This document shows positions 31,365 to 44,200 of a DNA stretch of 64,000 bases, one piece after another; the first letter of the stretch is position 1; the number at the start of each line of letters is the position of its first letter. The translations under genes were made by a program, and so were the position numbers. The DNA comes from Rhipicephalus microplus (lineage: Eukaryota > Arthropoda > Arachnida > Ixodida > Ixodidae). The notes below the pieces were generated by a model. The model saw only the letters and a program-made list of their open reading frames with translations. It was not told the DNA's origin and did no database searches. The stretch covers positions 82,755,447 to 82,819,446 of the forward strand of contig NC_134707.1 in assembly GCF_043290135.1 (NCBI RefSeq), in the 5' to 3' direction.

Positions 31365-34300
31365 AATGGCTTCAGGCACACGACATGGACGACTTCGGAT
31401 CGAGCACGGTGCCTTTGAGAGTTCGTAATGCCATCGGGAACAACCTCAATGTCGAGTAGGCCGAGACGTCGAACTACAATGTACAATTCGAAGTACTATC
31501 GCAGACGTTTTTCACTGAGCCCGCGTCGGCGTATCGGCGTCCAGCCATGGTCCCCGGGCTGGTACTGCACGAAACTTCGTCGAACATTCGTCGAAGAAGC
31601 TGTCGGTCACCCGCTGACTCTTGATACGGAGGCGGGTGAGTTGACGAGCTTCCTCCATCCATTCTAGGTAGGCGGTGACGCCGAGGTTCTCTTCGTCAGC
31701 GACGTTTGCAAGCATAGCGTGGAGCATCGTTGCCGGGCTCCTTCCATAGACCAACTTGTACGACGTCATCTGCGTCGTTTTTTGACGACGTCGATGTACA
31801 TAGCCAGCCTATCGGCGATGATCTTATTAAGACGCTCAGTGAGGCCATTGGTCTGTGGATGGTAGGCAGTGGTCCGGCGGTGACTTGTCTGGCTGTACCT
31901 CAGGATGGCCTTAGTTAGGTCTGCTGTAAAGGCCGTACCCTTGTCAGTAATGAGGACCAGTGGAGCTCCGTGTCACAGGACAATGTCCTCGACAAAGAGC
32001 TTTGTTACCTCGGCAGCACTGCTTTGGGCAGGGCCCTTGTCTCAGTGTGGAGCGTGAGATAGGCGGTGGCTACGACGATCCATTTGTTCCCGGAATTCGA
32101 CGTCGGGAACGGCCCCTGAAAGTCCATGCGGATTTGCTGGAACGGCCGGTGAGGTGACTCAATGGGCTGGAGAAGTCCGGCTGGCTCTGTTGGTGGTGTT
32201 TTTCGTCGTTGGCAGTCCCGGAACGTCTTAAAATAACGAGTGACGTCAGCGGAAAGACGTGGCCAGTAGTACTTCTCCTGTATTCTTTCGAGCGTACGGG
32301 AAACACCAAGGTGTCCAGCCGTTGGTTTGTCGTGTAGACCATGTGAAACTGCTGGACTTAACGCTGAAGGTACTGCGACGAGGTAGTTGGCCCGAAGTGG
32401 CGAGAAGTTTTTCTTCAGGAGAACACCATTCCCCAAGAAAAACAACTGAACTACTGGTTTGAATACTTTTGGGACAACAGTGGCCTTGCCCTTGAGGTAT
32501 TCTACAAGGCTCCTGAGTTCCGGGTCAGCTGTCTGTCACTCGGTGAAGTCGTTGGCCCTATTGGTTCCTAAGAAACAGTCGTCGTTCGGGTGGTCCTTCG
32601 GCGGTGGTTCGACGGGGGCACGAGGTAGGCAGTCGGCGCCAGAGTGTTTTCTTCCAAGCTTGTAAACGATGGTAAAGTCGAATTTTCCAAGTCTCAGGCT
32701 CCACCATGCGAGGTGACTTGAAGGGTCTTTCAAGTTAGCTAGCCAACACAGGGCATAATCGTCACTCGAAACTTTGAAGGGCCTGCCGTAAAGGTAGGGG
32801 CGGAACTTCGGTGTAGCCTAGATGGTTGCAAGGTATTCTTTTTTGTTGTAGAATAGTTGGTTTGTGCCTTTCATAGCGACCGGCTAGCATAACTGACGAC
32901 TCTTTCGAGTCCTTTAGTCCTCTGCAAAAGAACAGTGTCAAGTTCTACAATGCTTGCGTCGGTGTGTATTTCTGTCTCAGCAAACTTGTTGAAATGCGCG
33001 AGTAGTGAACGCATCTGCAGGCGTCGTTTCAGTTCCTAAAATGCTTTCTCCTGTGTTGTTTTCTCCTTAAACTTCACGTCGCTCCTGGTAGTGAGTGGCT
33101 CCGCAATGCGAGCGAAGTTTTTGACGAAACGCCTGTAATTGGGGCATAGACTAAGAAATCGGTACACGGCCGCCTTGTCGGTAGGTGGTGGGAAGGTGGT
33201 GCTTAAAGCTATTTTCTGCGGGTTGGGGTGAACGCCGGACATGCTGATTACGTGGCCCAGGAACAAGAGCTTCTCGTATGCAAAGCGGCACATTTCGGCC
33301 TTGGGGGTGAGTCTGGAGTTCTCAATCGCCTGCAGTACCGCTTCAAGGCGCCGCAGGTGTTCGCCGAAGATTTGGGAAAACACCACGACGTCGTCCAGAT
33401 ACACAAAAAAGTCTGCCGCTTCAAGCCGGCCAGTAATGAATCCATAACACATCGAAAAGTCGCGGGTGCTGAGCAAAGACCACAGGACATGACTTCAAAC
33501 CGAACATGCCGTGTGGTGTAATAAAGGCAGTTTTTTCTCGGCCCCTCTCGTCGACTTCAATCTGCCAGTAGCTAATCTTGAGATCCATCCAATGAAAGTA
33601 CCTCGCATTGTGAAGTCTATCCAGGCCGTCGGCTATCCGGGGGAAATAGTACACGTCCTTTTTTGTGACCTTCTTTAGATGGCTATAGTAAACGGAGAAA
33701 CGTAGTGTTTTCGTCTGTTTTTTGACTAACACAACGGGTGACACCCAGGGACTCTTTCAAGGCTGAATAATGTCGTCGCGTAGCCTTTCGTTGACTTACT
33801 TCTTTATAACATCGTACTCTCGTGTCAACTCAACACTGTATACGGGCTCTGACGAACTTGTCTGGCACTTTCTTCTGTTAGGATGCGATGTTTTGTGACC
33901 GGGGTCAGGCGAATTTTCGAAGATGAAAAACACTCCTTGTATTGTCGAAGCAGAATTTTTAGCTATTCTTGCTTACGCGTCGGAAAGCTTGCGCTAACGT
34001 CGAAAGCTAGTCGACAACCTTGGTTGGTTGTAGGAGCTTCTGTAGACAAGGCGGGGGCGAAAGCGTTGCTGGCTTCTACTATGTCTTTGATGTAGGCAAC
34101 CGTGGCGCCTTTTCTTAGGTGCTTGTATTCATTGGTGAAGTTCGAAAGCATCACTATAGGTTTTGCTCCTCGCAGCTCAGCTATTTCCCTGGAGACACAA
34201 ATCTCGTGGTTGATCGACAGGTACTGCTCGCCTTCAACGACGCCTCGCACATTTGTTATCTTTGTGCTGACAGAAATGCTGACGCAACAGTAAGAGGGAA

Positions 34301-34924
34301 TAGTGACTTGTTATTCCAGCACATTTTAGGTGCGTATTTCTGATGGCGTGTGCGGCGGCAGTGCTTTTTCTGCCGATAAGGTGATCGACTTTAATCTGAG
34401 CTTGATGACTACCCCGTGAAAGGCTAAGAAGTCTAGACCAAGAATGATGGCTCTGGAGCAACGTTATAGGACTACAAAGCTTGTGGTGTAAATCCTGTTG
34501 TTAATGCAGACTCTCGCTGGGCAGATTCCTGCCGGCGTTACATGCTACCACCAGCTGTTCGGATCTCAGGGCCTTCCCACGCGGTCTTCACTTTCGTTAA
34601 CTTCGAGGCGAGCGCCCCACTGATGACGGAATAGTCGGCTCGGGTGTCGACGAGAGCTGTCACATTGGGGCCGTCGATAAGAACGTCGAGGTCGCTAGGT
34701 CGTTGTCTTTCTTTGAAGTTGGGCCATGGCGTCGGGTCCCGACTACGTCGGCTTGTTCTGATGTTTACGTGTTGCGTCGTTAGGTCGTCCTCGGTAAGGG
34801 AGGTTTTCATGTCAAGGTTCGCTTGGGATACCGTCATGTTTTTTTTTTTAAAAGTTTCGTCGTGGTGTTGTGGTCGGCGGCGGAAGATCCTCGGTAGTTC
34901 GTCGTACAGCAACCGCCCCTCCAT
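31365..34924 (-). pseudogene. Gypsy pol: protease, RT, RNase H, integrase, broken
   Basis: The protease (34924-34538) has LVDTRADYSVISG, where the catalytic DTGA has become DTRA. Reverse transcriptase pieces (33744-33036) include DVYYFPRIADGLDRLH, YFHWMDLKISYWQIE and the intact FFVYLDDVVVFS active site at about 33401-33390. RNase H remains at 32800-32536 include [20 protein letters not shown]. The integrase (32445-31512) has the zinc region AGHLGVSRTLERIQEKYYWP, though one zinc cysteine is gone, and MDFQGPFP. A C-terminal GPY/F-like stretch with VVRRLGLLDIEVVPDG follows near 31500-31380. At least five frame changes plus several stops rule out function. Confidence 0.9.
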
Positions 34925-36261
34925 CGGTTGCTGCCCTCAGTTTTCCGAAGGATGCGGGTTAGGCGACTGGCCACGGCTTGGGCCAGAGTACGACTGGCAG
35001 TGCGGTGATTTATAGCGGCCGGGTGACGGAGAAAGGCATGATCATCGTTCTTGCTCGTGTGTTTCGGGGATGTAATCGGTGATGTCGCGAGGCCTTTCAC
35101 CCAGCTGCGGATGCGGTGCGTTACCGCAAATCCCCGGAGCCTCATCTTTCGGTACTGGCAGCGGAAGTAGGTTTGGCCGGCCTCCCCACAGTGGTAGCTT
35201 AGCGTGTGGTTGTCAGGTGCGTGCCAAACGTCCGTTTTCCTTGGTGTGCAGCGCTTGCCGAGAGGAGAACGGTAGGTTATCGATGGTGGCGGCTGCGGCG
35301 GGAAGCATCTGGCGACGGAAATTCGGAGGTGTGACGTGTTGGTGTGGGCGCGGAGGTGGGACATAGCGGCGGGCTGCAGCAGCGTAGTTCATCGCGTGCG
35401 GCTGAGGCTGCGGTGCTTCAGGAATTCTATGCGATTGCCAAACGTCTTCGCGGACAATGTGGACAATCGAGTCCACTTGGGGTTGCGATGAAAGCTGTAG
35501 TTTCCGTAGCTCCTACCGCACAATCTTCCGGATCGTTTCACGCTTGTCGTCGGAGCCGAGGGCGCGAACAGTTCCACTGTCTTGCGTCGATCGGCGATCG
35601 TTCTGGCGGGTACGCATTTCAAACGTTACCTCAATTGTCGTTGCCTCCAACACAAACTCTTGGACTGTTTTGGGTGGGTTGCGAGCATTCCCAGCGAAGC
35701 GGTCGTGCTTTACTCCTCACATGACAAATGGACCTTCTTCTCCTCGGCCATGTCGGGATCGGTGAGCCAGAACAGATGAATGATCTCTTCTGCGAAAATT
35801 GGGACGCCTTCGTACGATAGCTGCGCCCATCTTTCCAGCTCCGCAGCCGACTTTTTTTTTTTCGTGCGGCGCTTGTTAACATTTCCAGAAGTGCGCCGTG
35901 GAAGAGGTCCCAGGTTTGAAGTGATGACTCGTGCTTTTTAAAGCAGGTCTGTGCCGCGTCTTCTAGGTAAAAGTAGACGTGACCTAGCTTTACTTCCGAG
36001 TCCCACTGGTTCAAGGTGGTCACTTGGTCATATGTCTCGAGCCAGGTCTCCACTTCTTCACGGGATGATCCGTGGAAGGTTGGTCACTTTCTCGACTGGT
36101 GCATTACCAACGTGGTTGGCGTTGGCACAGAGCGGTCATGGTGCTCGCTGCGGAGGTGGTGGCCTTATACTTGCGAATGTTATTGGGTAGTGCCCCGTAC
36201 TCGGGATGTAGCCCTCACTTCTTGCGGCTAGCTCGCTCATCGAGGTTACCTTCAACGTCAT
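34834..36261 (-). pseudogene. Gypsy gag, broken
   Basis: A start at 36261 (MTLKVTSMSELAA) leads, through frame changes, to METWLETYDQVTTLNQWDSE and a capsid-like helical region (VYFYLEDAAQTCFKKHES, LFHGALLEML). A damaged zinc knuckle (SYHCGEAGQTYFRC, first Cys and His replaced) lies near 35180. It is too broken to give a particle protein. Confidence 0.8.
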
Positions 36262-36333
36262 CTTGATGGTGTGGGCTTGACTCACGGCTAGAGGGGGCGT
36301 GCGGTACATGGGCTGGTAAGCACCTTCACGAGA

Positions 36334-36989
36334 TGTCGCGGGGTCGTAACGTCGACAAAGGGGAGGAGAGAGTACTTCAAAAAATAATCTATGCCCCACC
36401 ATGGTGGTGTAGTGGCTAAGGTACCTGGCTGCTAACCCGCAGGTAGCGGGACTGAATCCCGGTTGCGGCGGCTGCACTCCCGACGGAGGCGGAAATGTTG
36501 TAGACCCGTTTGCTCAGATTTGAGCGCAAGTTAAAGAACTCCAGGTGGTCGAAATTTCTGGAGCGCTTCACTAAGGTGTCTCTCGTAATCATATGGCAAT
36601 TTTTAGGTGTTAAATTCATTCAATCGATCAATCAATCAATCAATCAATTAATCAAGAATAATCTATTTATTCGGCCGAACCTGTGGCCACGTAAAAGGAA
36701 AGTAAGATTACAGCGAGACACTGGCACAGACAGCAGCGAACAGGGCGTCGGCCTTCGATTAACTGACAAGTGCCGAAGCGTGTTGGAAATTATTCCCTTG
36801 CCATCGAATATTCTAGCGTTGTCGCTAGCGGTGACGTAGGTTCGAAAAAGTCGTTATTGTTCACCTTGTGGGCGTTCTTTTAACAAAACAATCTACTACA
36901 GCCTCGAAGCTTCTGAAATATTGTAGGCACGGTTTGCGCGGGACGTAGTGTAACGGGGTGGTAACAAAGCTTGAGAAACGAACGAGCCA
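36334..36989 (-). repeat. 5' LTR of the Gypsy element, split by a SINE
   Basis: On plus it starts tgtcgcggggtcgtaac and ends gaacgagcca. Removing the SINE and one target duplication leaves about 380 bases, matching the 375-base partner. Confidence 0.88.
36393..36656 (+). repeat. Ruka-type SINE nested in the Gypsy 5' LTR
   Basis: It has a tRNA-like head (ggtggtgtagtggctaagg as A box, gggactgaatccc as decayed B box), the standard body and an (atca)n tail. It is flanked by aataatctat at 36383-36392 and 36657-36666, a 10-bp perfect target duplication that extends further with a mismatch. The partner LTR has the same aataatctat once and no SINE, which gives the empty site directly. Confidence 0.93.
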
Positions 36990-38074
36990 ATATGGACCAA
37001 AACGACGCCTTCAAAATTTCTTACGTCATCATGCTTGCTGCGGGAGTCTTAAGGTGGCGTTACCACCCGTATTTTTTTTCGCTCGTTTTCTTGGTTACTA
37101 AGCGTCGTGTCGCGTATGAAGTGGTGTTTTTGTGATTGCGAAATTATAATTTATTGATATGCGAAACATAGTTGCACTATTTAGTGGCTCATTGAAGCAT
37201 GAAAATATTAGGCTGTATTCAACACGCACCAGTACTTGACACCAAAAAATTTTGCAACCATAAGAAGTTTTGACACCAACTTAACAAGATAACACGTCAT
37301 GTTCTTGACGCGCGATCGCAGTTCCTGGCCCCGGTGTGGAAGAAGCCCTGCACTAGCAATATCAATACAATATCAATAACATTGTCCAGCTGTTTGAAGC
37401 CCTCCCCCACCTGACACACCCACACATATGACACTAACAGGTACCTCGACATACTAAGTGTAAGACGGTACAGTCAAATTTCAACATGACATGTGCTAAC
37501 CAAGCAGGTTTACTTTGCGGCGAATGCCAGCGTGGACCTCGAACAAGGCTGTCCTAATGAAAACAATTTTGGTTTCAGTCTAGATGTTTGGTCCAATTCA
37601 ACGCAAATTCTATAACTCTTAGAAAGCCATTACTCGTGGTGGAGGGAGGTTATTTTCATTTTTCGTTCATAATCTGTGGCAAAATGATTGTGCTGAAAAT
37701 GCGGACTCTTCATATTACGAACAACCGCACGAAAACGTCTCCTGACACAGTATATGTCTTAAGCAGTCTTCATCATTATTATGATGTTAATACTGCAAAT
37801 ACAGCCTCTAATGGTATTCTCAATATTTTCCTCCGCTTGCAGAACACCTCGCAATACCCATATAATACGTGGTCTGACAAACATAAACAGAATTTTGAGA
37901 TGGTTTTGGTACGTATACGAACTTTACTTTTAGAATGTCATTAAAATAGAGTAGTCAGTTTGTCGCGTTTTAAATTTCATTTTAGGTGACGCGAAATTTA
38001 GGTGTGTGCAATGTTTTTTTTTTGCAAAGCTATCTATATCGTCCGCATGCAAGGCGTGTAATCACGCATCCGTG
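36990..38074. other. Unrecognised AT-rich stretch
   Basis: A 118-codon plus-strand open frame at 37588-37944 is long for such AT-rich DNA but has no family I recognise. No element ends are seen. Confidence 0.35.
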
Positions 38075-38283
<209 letters not shown>

Positions 38284-39354
38284 CGCTACCTGCGCTTATG
38301 ACCGTTTTGCTAATAAGATGCATATCCAAATTAGCGTGTCATGACATTTCTGAAGTGTGAACATGCGTGTAAATGGAAGGTCATAACGATGAAGTCATGA
38401 CACGCACGTTTACATACTCGAGGTTGTCCAGAGCGCTGAGACTAGGCATGCCTACGGAGGAAGAGGGGCAGTAGAGAGAAGCCACATGTGGTAAATGGAA
38501 CGTTTGTTTACATGGCTGCTGTTAGTGTGCTTTCAGAGCATTCTAACGCTCGTCTTACAAGGCAATCGTGTTCCCCAGATTACATGTGTCGTGTAGAGTA
38601 CAATATATATGGATGCTATGAGCGAGGCAGATGTTGGGAAGGGGTCGATATACGTAAACACTGGCGGCACAATATACGTAAACACTGTCCTATGCGTCGC
38701 TCACAGATTACCGGACACAGCTTTTCTTTCTTCTGCCTGCCGGACGGAGCCGCCGATGTGCGAGTTGCTGCCATATCAGGCTTTTCGTCAGTGCACACGT
38801 ACTTGAGCGCTGCCACCTGGCCGTGTGTTAATGTGTCAGCAAAGCTGTCAACGTTTTAGGGGGGAAGTGCCTTAGCACCAAGGTTTGTCGGTGCTGTGTC
38901 AGTCACGTTGCGGCACAGTGATGTGTCAGAGGTTAGCAGAATGGTAACAAGAACGAAATGGAAGACTTTTCACGCAACTATTTGTGGACTGCATGTCTTC
39001 TCGACCTTTTCTCTGACACTTCTTAGGTCCCAAAGTCACAAACGCTCTGGCGTACAGTTTCCCACATCTCGATTGGTGACACGTTTTATATTGTCGCCAC
39101 TATAGGCTCCAGAAGTTTGATAATGTCTGCCTTTCGTCCCGCGAGCCTTGAGGTCAGAGATCTCTTCCATTTTCACACTAACCCTCAATGTGGCTACGCA
39201 GAAGTTTTCGAGGCGTACGAAAGGCTTTGACAGCATTTCTGTTTGAGTGGCATGCACACTTTATTTGCACACGCAAATTTGTCCGCTCTTGCCGCTAACT
39301 TCATCGCCGAAAATCTACACTACACATGTGCGCCGGTAAACTACATCTTTTGCC
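38284..39354. other. Unrecognised stretch
   Basis: Contains a short local duplication, acgtaaacactggcggcacaatatacgtaaacactg, near 38650-38690. No gene is supported. Confidence 0.35.
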
Positions 39355-40205
39355 ATGCCCTTCCCAACCATTGAATTTGGTTGGTATAGATCTTTATGGG
39401 CCTCTTCTATTGACTAATACCGGCAACAGGTGAATATTAGTTGCAGTGCACCACTTAACAAGCACGTCGGGGGTTGTGCTCTTTAAAGTCCCACAGCCCA
39501 GGAAATCGCCACTTTCGTATTGCGCCGTTTTGTGCTGCGTCATGGAGGTCCGCTAGAAGTGTTCTGTGGCCGTGGCTTCGTTTTGTTATCAGGGGTCGTT
39601 GAAACAGTGCTCGATGAATGTGCTATTTTAAAGGGCACAGGCATAGAACAGTTTCATCGAACTCTAAGTGATATGCTTGTGATGTACGCCACATGTGATC
39701 ACTCTAATTAGAATCTAGTCCTCCCATTCGTAATCTACGCCAACAATACGGCGACGCGAGCTACGACTGATTTTCCTTCTTCACGGCCGTTACCCATCCC
39801 ACGCTAGTGACATCAATTTGGCCTACCGACCGCACTCTTATGAGTGCCCGCCGACCATCAGGAGAATGCCGCAGGTTGGCCCGCTGCTTTAACTCCGATG
39901 AGCAGAATGGCCAAAAAACAATCCATGATGGCCAAAGCTCGAATGTCGTTCTCTTCTGTGTGTTATTGTAGGAATGTCAGTGCCGCATCGCACACCATGC
40001 ACGGCCCTCTTCCAAACTTCTTCCTATGTACTGTAGGCTCTAAGCGCTCTCGAAGAGACTTCTCGAGTCAAGCACCTCATTGAGATTTTCACGCCTGCGC
40101 ATGACCTGCGAAGTCGTCAACGCGAGGTTATAAATATTCAGAGACTAAAGCCAATCACGATTCTACAGGACCTGTCCCAGGATCTTTCCTTTTCCTGCGC
40201 GGGGT
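39355..40205 (+). pseudogene. Gypsy integrase C-terminal fragment
   Basis: Broken frames give the integrase core and tail: IDLYGPL, RRFVLRHGGPLEVFCGRG, where the expected second catalytic Asp is lost, and EQFHRTLSDMLVMYATCDHS, which retains the Glu. A C-terminal region with LRSRQREVINIQRLKPI follows. Upstream pol and gag are absent. The orientation is opposite to the other Gypsy elements in the window, and a short LTR-like unit follows directly. Confidence 0.82.
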
Positions 40206-40208
40206 AAT

Positions 40209-40341
40209 TGTAACGAAGAGGAAGTACTTCAGCGCAGAAGCAGCAACATCGAGCGCCCAGCAGAGTCGTGAGATAGTGTAAGGAACATGCTGAGTGTGTT
40301 GCGACGAGCGTTACGCCCAATAAATTTCCTTTCAATATACA
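40209..40341 (+). repeat. Probable 3' LTR of the Gypsy fragment
   Basis: Starts tgtaacgaagagg right after a G-rich tract (gcgcgggg) and ends at aatataca, with an aataaa poly(A) signal near 40319. It is 133 bases. No second copy exists in the window, so the ends are inferred. Confidence 0.5.
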
Positions 40342-41039
40342 GAAACTGGTATCAAAACATTTGCCTGCACGGCGAGTATCGCTGAAGAGAAACTAATTGT
40401 GCACATCAGAATATAGGCTTCATCACCAAGCCATATAGCTGCTTGTACCCGCATGTGTCCATGACAAACATGCGATATTGAGATACATATCTTGATACAA
40501 AGGATGTCATTTTCGTAAAACACGAAAGAAATGTGCTCGATGCAGGTCCATGCTAACTGCGTTTTATTACATTGGTTCCTACACTGCGTGGAATCTTGTG
40601 AATTTTTTTGTGTGTGTGCAACGTACGGTATACCTGCAGGTGCTGCTTCAATCAGGTCTCTACCATTTAGGCACCCTTCTTCGATTATTTTAACACTGTT
40701 CCAAGCATCCAGTTCACCATGAAAGGACCAAATAATGAACATATTTCCTTGCAGAGCGTATTTGTAAGGCAGTCGTCCAAGAAGCATATAACCAATGTGT
40801 ATCGAAAGTGAATCCACATAAATAAACACCTAAGGTTTGACTTTGCGTGTTCTATAGGGCAAAAACGCTGCATTGCTTTGGTCTCTCGTCTCGCGCGATG
40901 CGCATTTCCTAAGAGGATTGTATGCGCAAGCAAGAGCTAGCTCTAATAAGGAAATATATCTTCATCAACGCCAATCTTTCATAGGTCTTGAGGACTCAGA
41001 AATTCTGGTCTTCAGTTGTTCACCCTGGTAAGTTTTGTC
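40342..41039. other. Unrecognised stretch
   Basis: A 165-codon minus-strand open frame at 40332-40829 has no recognisable domain and overlaps the LTR end; it is probably chance. Confidence 0.35.
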
Positions 41040-41470
41040 AAAACGACAGGCCCAAATTTATTTTTGTACCTTACGTGCAAGGCGTCAGTAAAGTGTTTGT
41101 AAATATTTGCCACATACGGCGTTAAAAACACACCTGGGCCAATCAACACACTAAATTGGACAGCCGTACTCGTGAAGTACCTTTTGCAAAGCTCAAAAGT
41201 TGCAGGGGTTCTCTACAAAATATCGTGCAAATATTGCGAAGCATTGTCCACAGGTGAAACTAGAAATTTTCGAAGAGTCAGGCAGCACGAGAACGATAGC
41301 CCTGGCAAAACAAACTTGAACACCTTAGCGGATCATCATTTGAACAAAAACACCATGAATCACCGGTAGTCTGGAAGCACAATTGTGACAGGGAAGCGCT
41401 CTTGCAAAAGGCTACATTCAAAATCACGGCACAATCAAACGATCGAAAATTCGGCAGATCCCACGCACCT
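41040..41470 (+). pseudogene. Penelope-like element fragment with GIY-YIG domain
   Basis: A PKFIFVPYVQGVS stretch near 41050, the typical end of Penelope-like reverse transcriptase, is followed by a GIY-YIG-type endonuclease start, AGVLYKISCKYCEALSTGET (in 41172-41369), then RQHEND and NTLADHH. The YIG motif is altered to LSTG. Frames change before and after. The remainder of the reverse transcriptase is missing. GIY-YIG domains cut target DNA for insertion. The layout suits the Neptune or Penelope groups; I cannot separate these. Confidence 0.72.
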
Positions 41471-42829
41471 TCAGAATAGACCTTAAGCCAATCATGTGGG
41501 GGAAAGGTGATTGCGCTGTAATTTTTTTATTCATCAAATCGTAACGAAATGACGCGGAAGATATGTACAAATTTTCCACGCATAGAAATATGATGAATAT
41601 TTGCATATGTTTTGTAGCGTACGTTACTCTGGTCGGGATTGACTAGTTTCGCCTGGTTTACGGTGAGCAGTTTTCCGCAAGGGCAAGGAGTACTGACATC
41701 ACACAGCTCGCAGCTGGCGTGCCGATGACCTGGGTGACGTGTCCCAAGTGCGCTTGCGCTTGACTCGTGTTAACTTTATCACGCGCTAGTCCGTGCGTCC
41801 GTTCATTTTCTGTTTATTGACCCAATGGTTCTTCCGTGGTTTGTCCGTCCGTCCATGGTTCGTCCATTCTTGCCTCATTCATCGGTCCGTGGTTATATCG
41901 TCCATCCAGCTGTAGCCACCGCTACGTATATTCTGGAAGCGCTGAGCTAAAGAACTGCTAACCTTTATTAAACCAGCTATTTACTTGCATCGTGATGCTA
42001 ACAGCAGCATTTGGATTAGAAACCCCAGAAGCGGTAAGGAGATATGTAACGCTTGTTTACGCCAGAATGGTTGCCATGGACACGGCTACATAAATCAACT
42101 TCAATTGATGGCACGCAAACCCGACGACACAATGGTATCACAGAAATACGTATCTAATGTTTATAAAATTAGACAGCATTGAAGCTGATATACAAGTTTC
42201 ACTAACATTACATCTGAATAGCGTATTATCGCAAAATGCTGTCTAGACCTGGCGCGGTTCGGTGGTACAATACTTCATCGCCACGTAGAACAATTGGGCT
42301 CGATTACTGCTCGGACCATGATATACAATCTTAGCATTCGTCCCGTCAAAGCTCTCAATGCTCGCTTTTCATAACGCTGACGCGTTAAAAGTACTCGTGC
42401 ATGTTATTGCCGTTGCTGTATAAACTCTCAATCACCTGTGGCACATACTCGCATAGCAGTGGCACATGCCTGCCTGCTGCTATGCGCCACTGTATGGTTG
42501 AAACTGTTTGAGGACCTACGTTATGGAATGGCGATATTCTTCGTGTAAGACAAGCGAGTCATGTTCGTCAAAGCATGCTGCCCTAATATAGTATTTTGGT
42601 TTGCCTAAAGTGAAGGTGGTGGTCACGAGAGAATCCAAACGTAGGCGGCTAGAAAGATACATATTTACATAGACAGAGATTACGACGAAGTGTCTCTTCA
42701 TGGAACGCTTCTGCTACCTGCCTCTTGCAATTTTATCGCTTTCACTTTTTTCCGGAAGACGTTGCTTCCCGTCCCAGGGCGATAGACACGGAGTCTTCCA
42801 CCAGCCCGACCAGTCAGACGTTTGACATA
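41471..42829. other. Unrecognised stretch
   Basis: A zone rich in gtccgtcc-type repeats lies at about 41790-41900. No gene is supported. Confidence 0.4.
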
Positions 42830-42889
42830 ATGAGCTGCTCGGTAAATCAGTGCGCCTTGCCCACAACTACTGATGACACCTACCCAATG

Positions 42890-43902
42890 GCTATGAACGC
42901 GGGTCCATCTGCAGTGCTGACTGGCCAAAAATCAACTTACGCAAGTTTGTCGCGAAAAGGAAGCACCTGTTCAAGCGCCAGCGAAGGCATGAACTGTACT
43001 CGGCCTCTCGTGACGACTGGTTCAATGAAAGCTTCGAGACCGTGAGAAGCAGGAAGGCCAAACGAAGAAACGTGAATTCATCTTCATCAGCGGGAACGTT
43101 AACTGGAAAGTAAAAAAACAACAACACTGGCCGCACACGTTCTTGTTCGTGCCCAAGGACCCCTCCATCAGCCCATGAGCAGTAAACATGCAAGCTCTCT
43201 CCATGTACTTTGAGGGGGCTGCACCAAACAAAATTAAAGATATCCGTTTGAACCCATGCAAGTATATTGCTGCTGTAGACACGATGACTGCCAGTGCCTT
43301 AGACAAGCTACGCAGAATATTGGAGTTCGCATACATCAAAGTCTGACCGATAATTCCAATGGTTGGTACCTACATGATGAGAGTGATCCATAACATGGAT
43401 TTGGCCATCGGGAACTGTGATCTTTCCATTCTTATAAAACCACTGAACGATGAAGTTATCATCATGAATGTACTTCGCCTTGGAAACACCCGCTGTGTAA
43501 AGATAATGTTCAAAGGAGATTCTATTTCATCACATGTCAAAATGGGTAATCTTCAGCATCCTGTCCGACCATTTGCTCCTAAAAATCTTCAGTACCGTAA
43601 ATGCATAAAAATCGGATGTCAAGGGTGTATGCACGAGCACCACAGCATGCCCACGACGCGCTGAGCTACACACTGCAGATGCATGTCGGGCAACGAGTCT
43701 GAAGTGCGGAAACTTAGATGGTTTACATGATGCCTTCTCCAAGAAATGCCAGAGGATAAACAAAGTTATCGCCATTATCAAGCAAATGGTCAGAGACAAT
43801 TCATCGCACAGAGAGGCTGCTAAAAGGATAAGGCACCGACGCAGCCATCAAAGAAGGCATGCGATACAGGGGATGGCGCGTAACCTATCTTATTCGAGTT
43901 GA
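42890..43902 (+). pseudogene. LINE ORF1 remnant
   Basis: Frames shift, but a central segment (43359-43664) gives an RNA-binding fold style sequence (VLRLGNTRCVKIMFKGDSIS, VRPFAPKNLQYRKCIKIG). A later segment holds knuckle-like Cys and His residues and a basic tail (INKVIAIIKQMVRDNSSHRE, AAKRIRHRRS) ending at the stop near 43902. Upstream, NSSSSAGTLTGK-type serine-rich sequence is the usual ORF1 N-terminus. Several stops are present. Confidence 0.65.
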
Positions 43903-44200
43903 ACATTAGGCACGAAGCGAAGTGAGGTGGACAAGCCCATAGTTGCGGACGACTGGCCTGCGATTCCTCGTACGTAGCCTGCAAAGGAGCTCCCTCTCAG
44001 GCCTCCCGGCGCTACAGCTTCCTCCGAACCTACTTCCGTTGAATATGTGTCAAGGGTAGATCGACAAATTATCTCGATGCTACGATCCTTGGTCGCTGTA
44101 ATCGCAGATCTACTGAGAAGCCTAAGAACTCCAAATGCTCGAAGTGGCCTATAGGTTCTGGTTGCGTTGATCGCACTCCTCGCCGCCCTCGCGTAGAACC

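Larger units (their letters stand above)
30853..36989 (-). mobile_element. Degenerate Ty3/Gypsy LTR retrotransposon, both LTRs
   Basis: The order on the minus strand is 5' LTR (36334-36989, holding a SINE), gag, protease, reverse transcriptase, RNase H, integrase with a GPY/F-type tail, purine-rich tract and 3' LTR (30853-31227). By eye the LTRs are roughly four-fifths identical, so the insertion is old. No target duplication is evident. Every reading frame is broken. The layout is complete enough to serve as a reference for this family. Confidence 0.92.

Noticed and set aside
30853..36989. Gypsy element as a possibly active or infectious copy
   Set aside because: No envelope frame, damaged protease motif, many frameshifts and strongly diverged LTRs.
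40332..40829. 165-codon minus-strand frame
   Set aside because: It overlaps the end of the probable LTR on the opposite strand and shows no domain.
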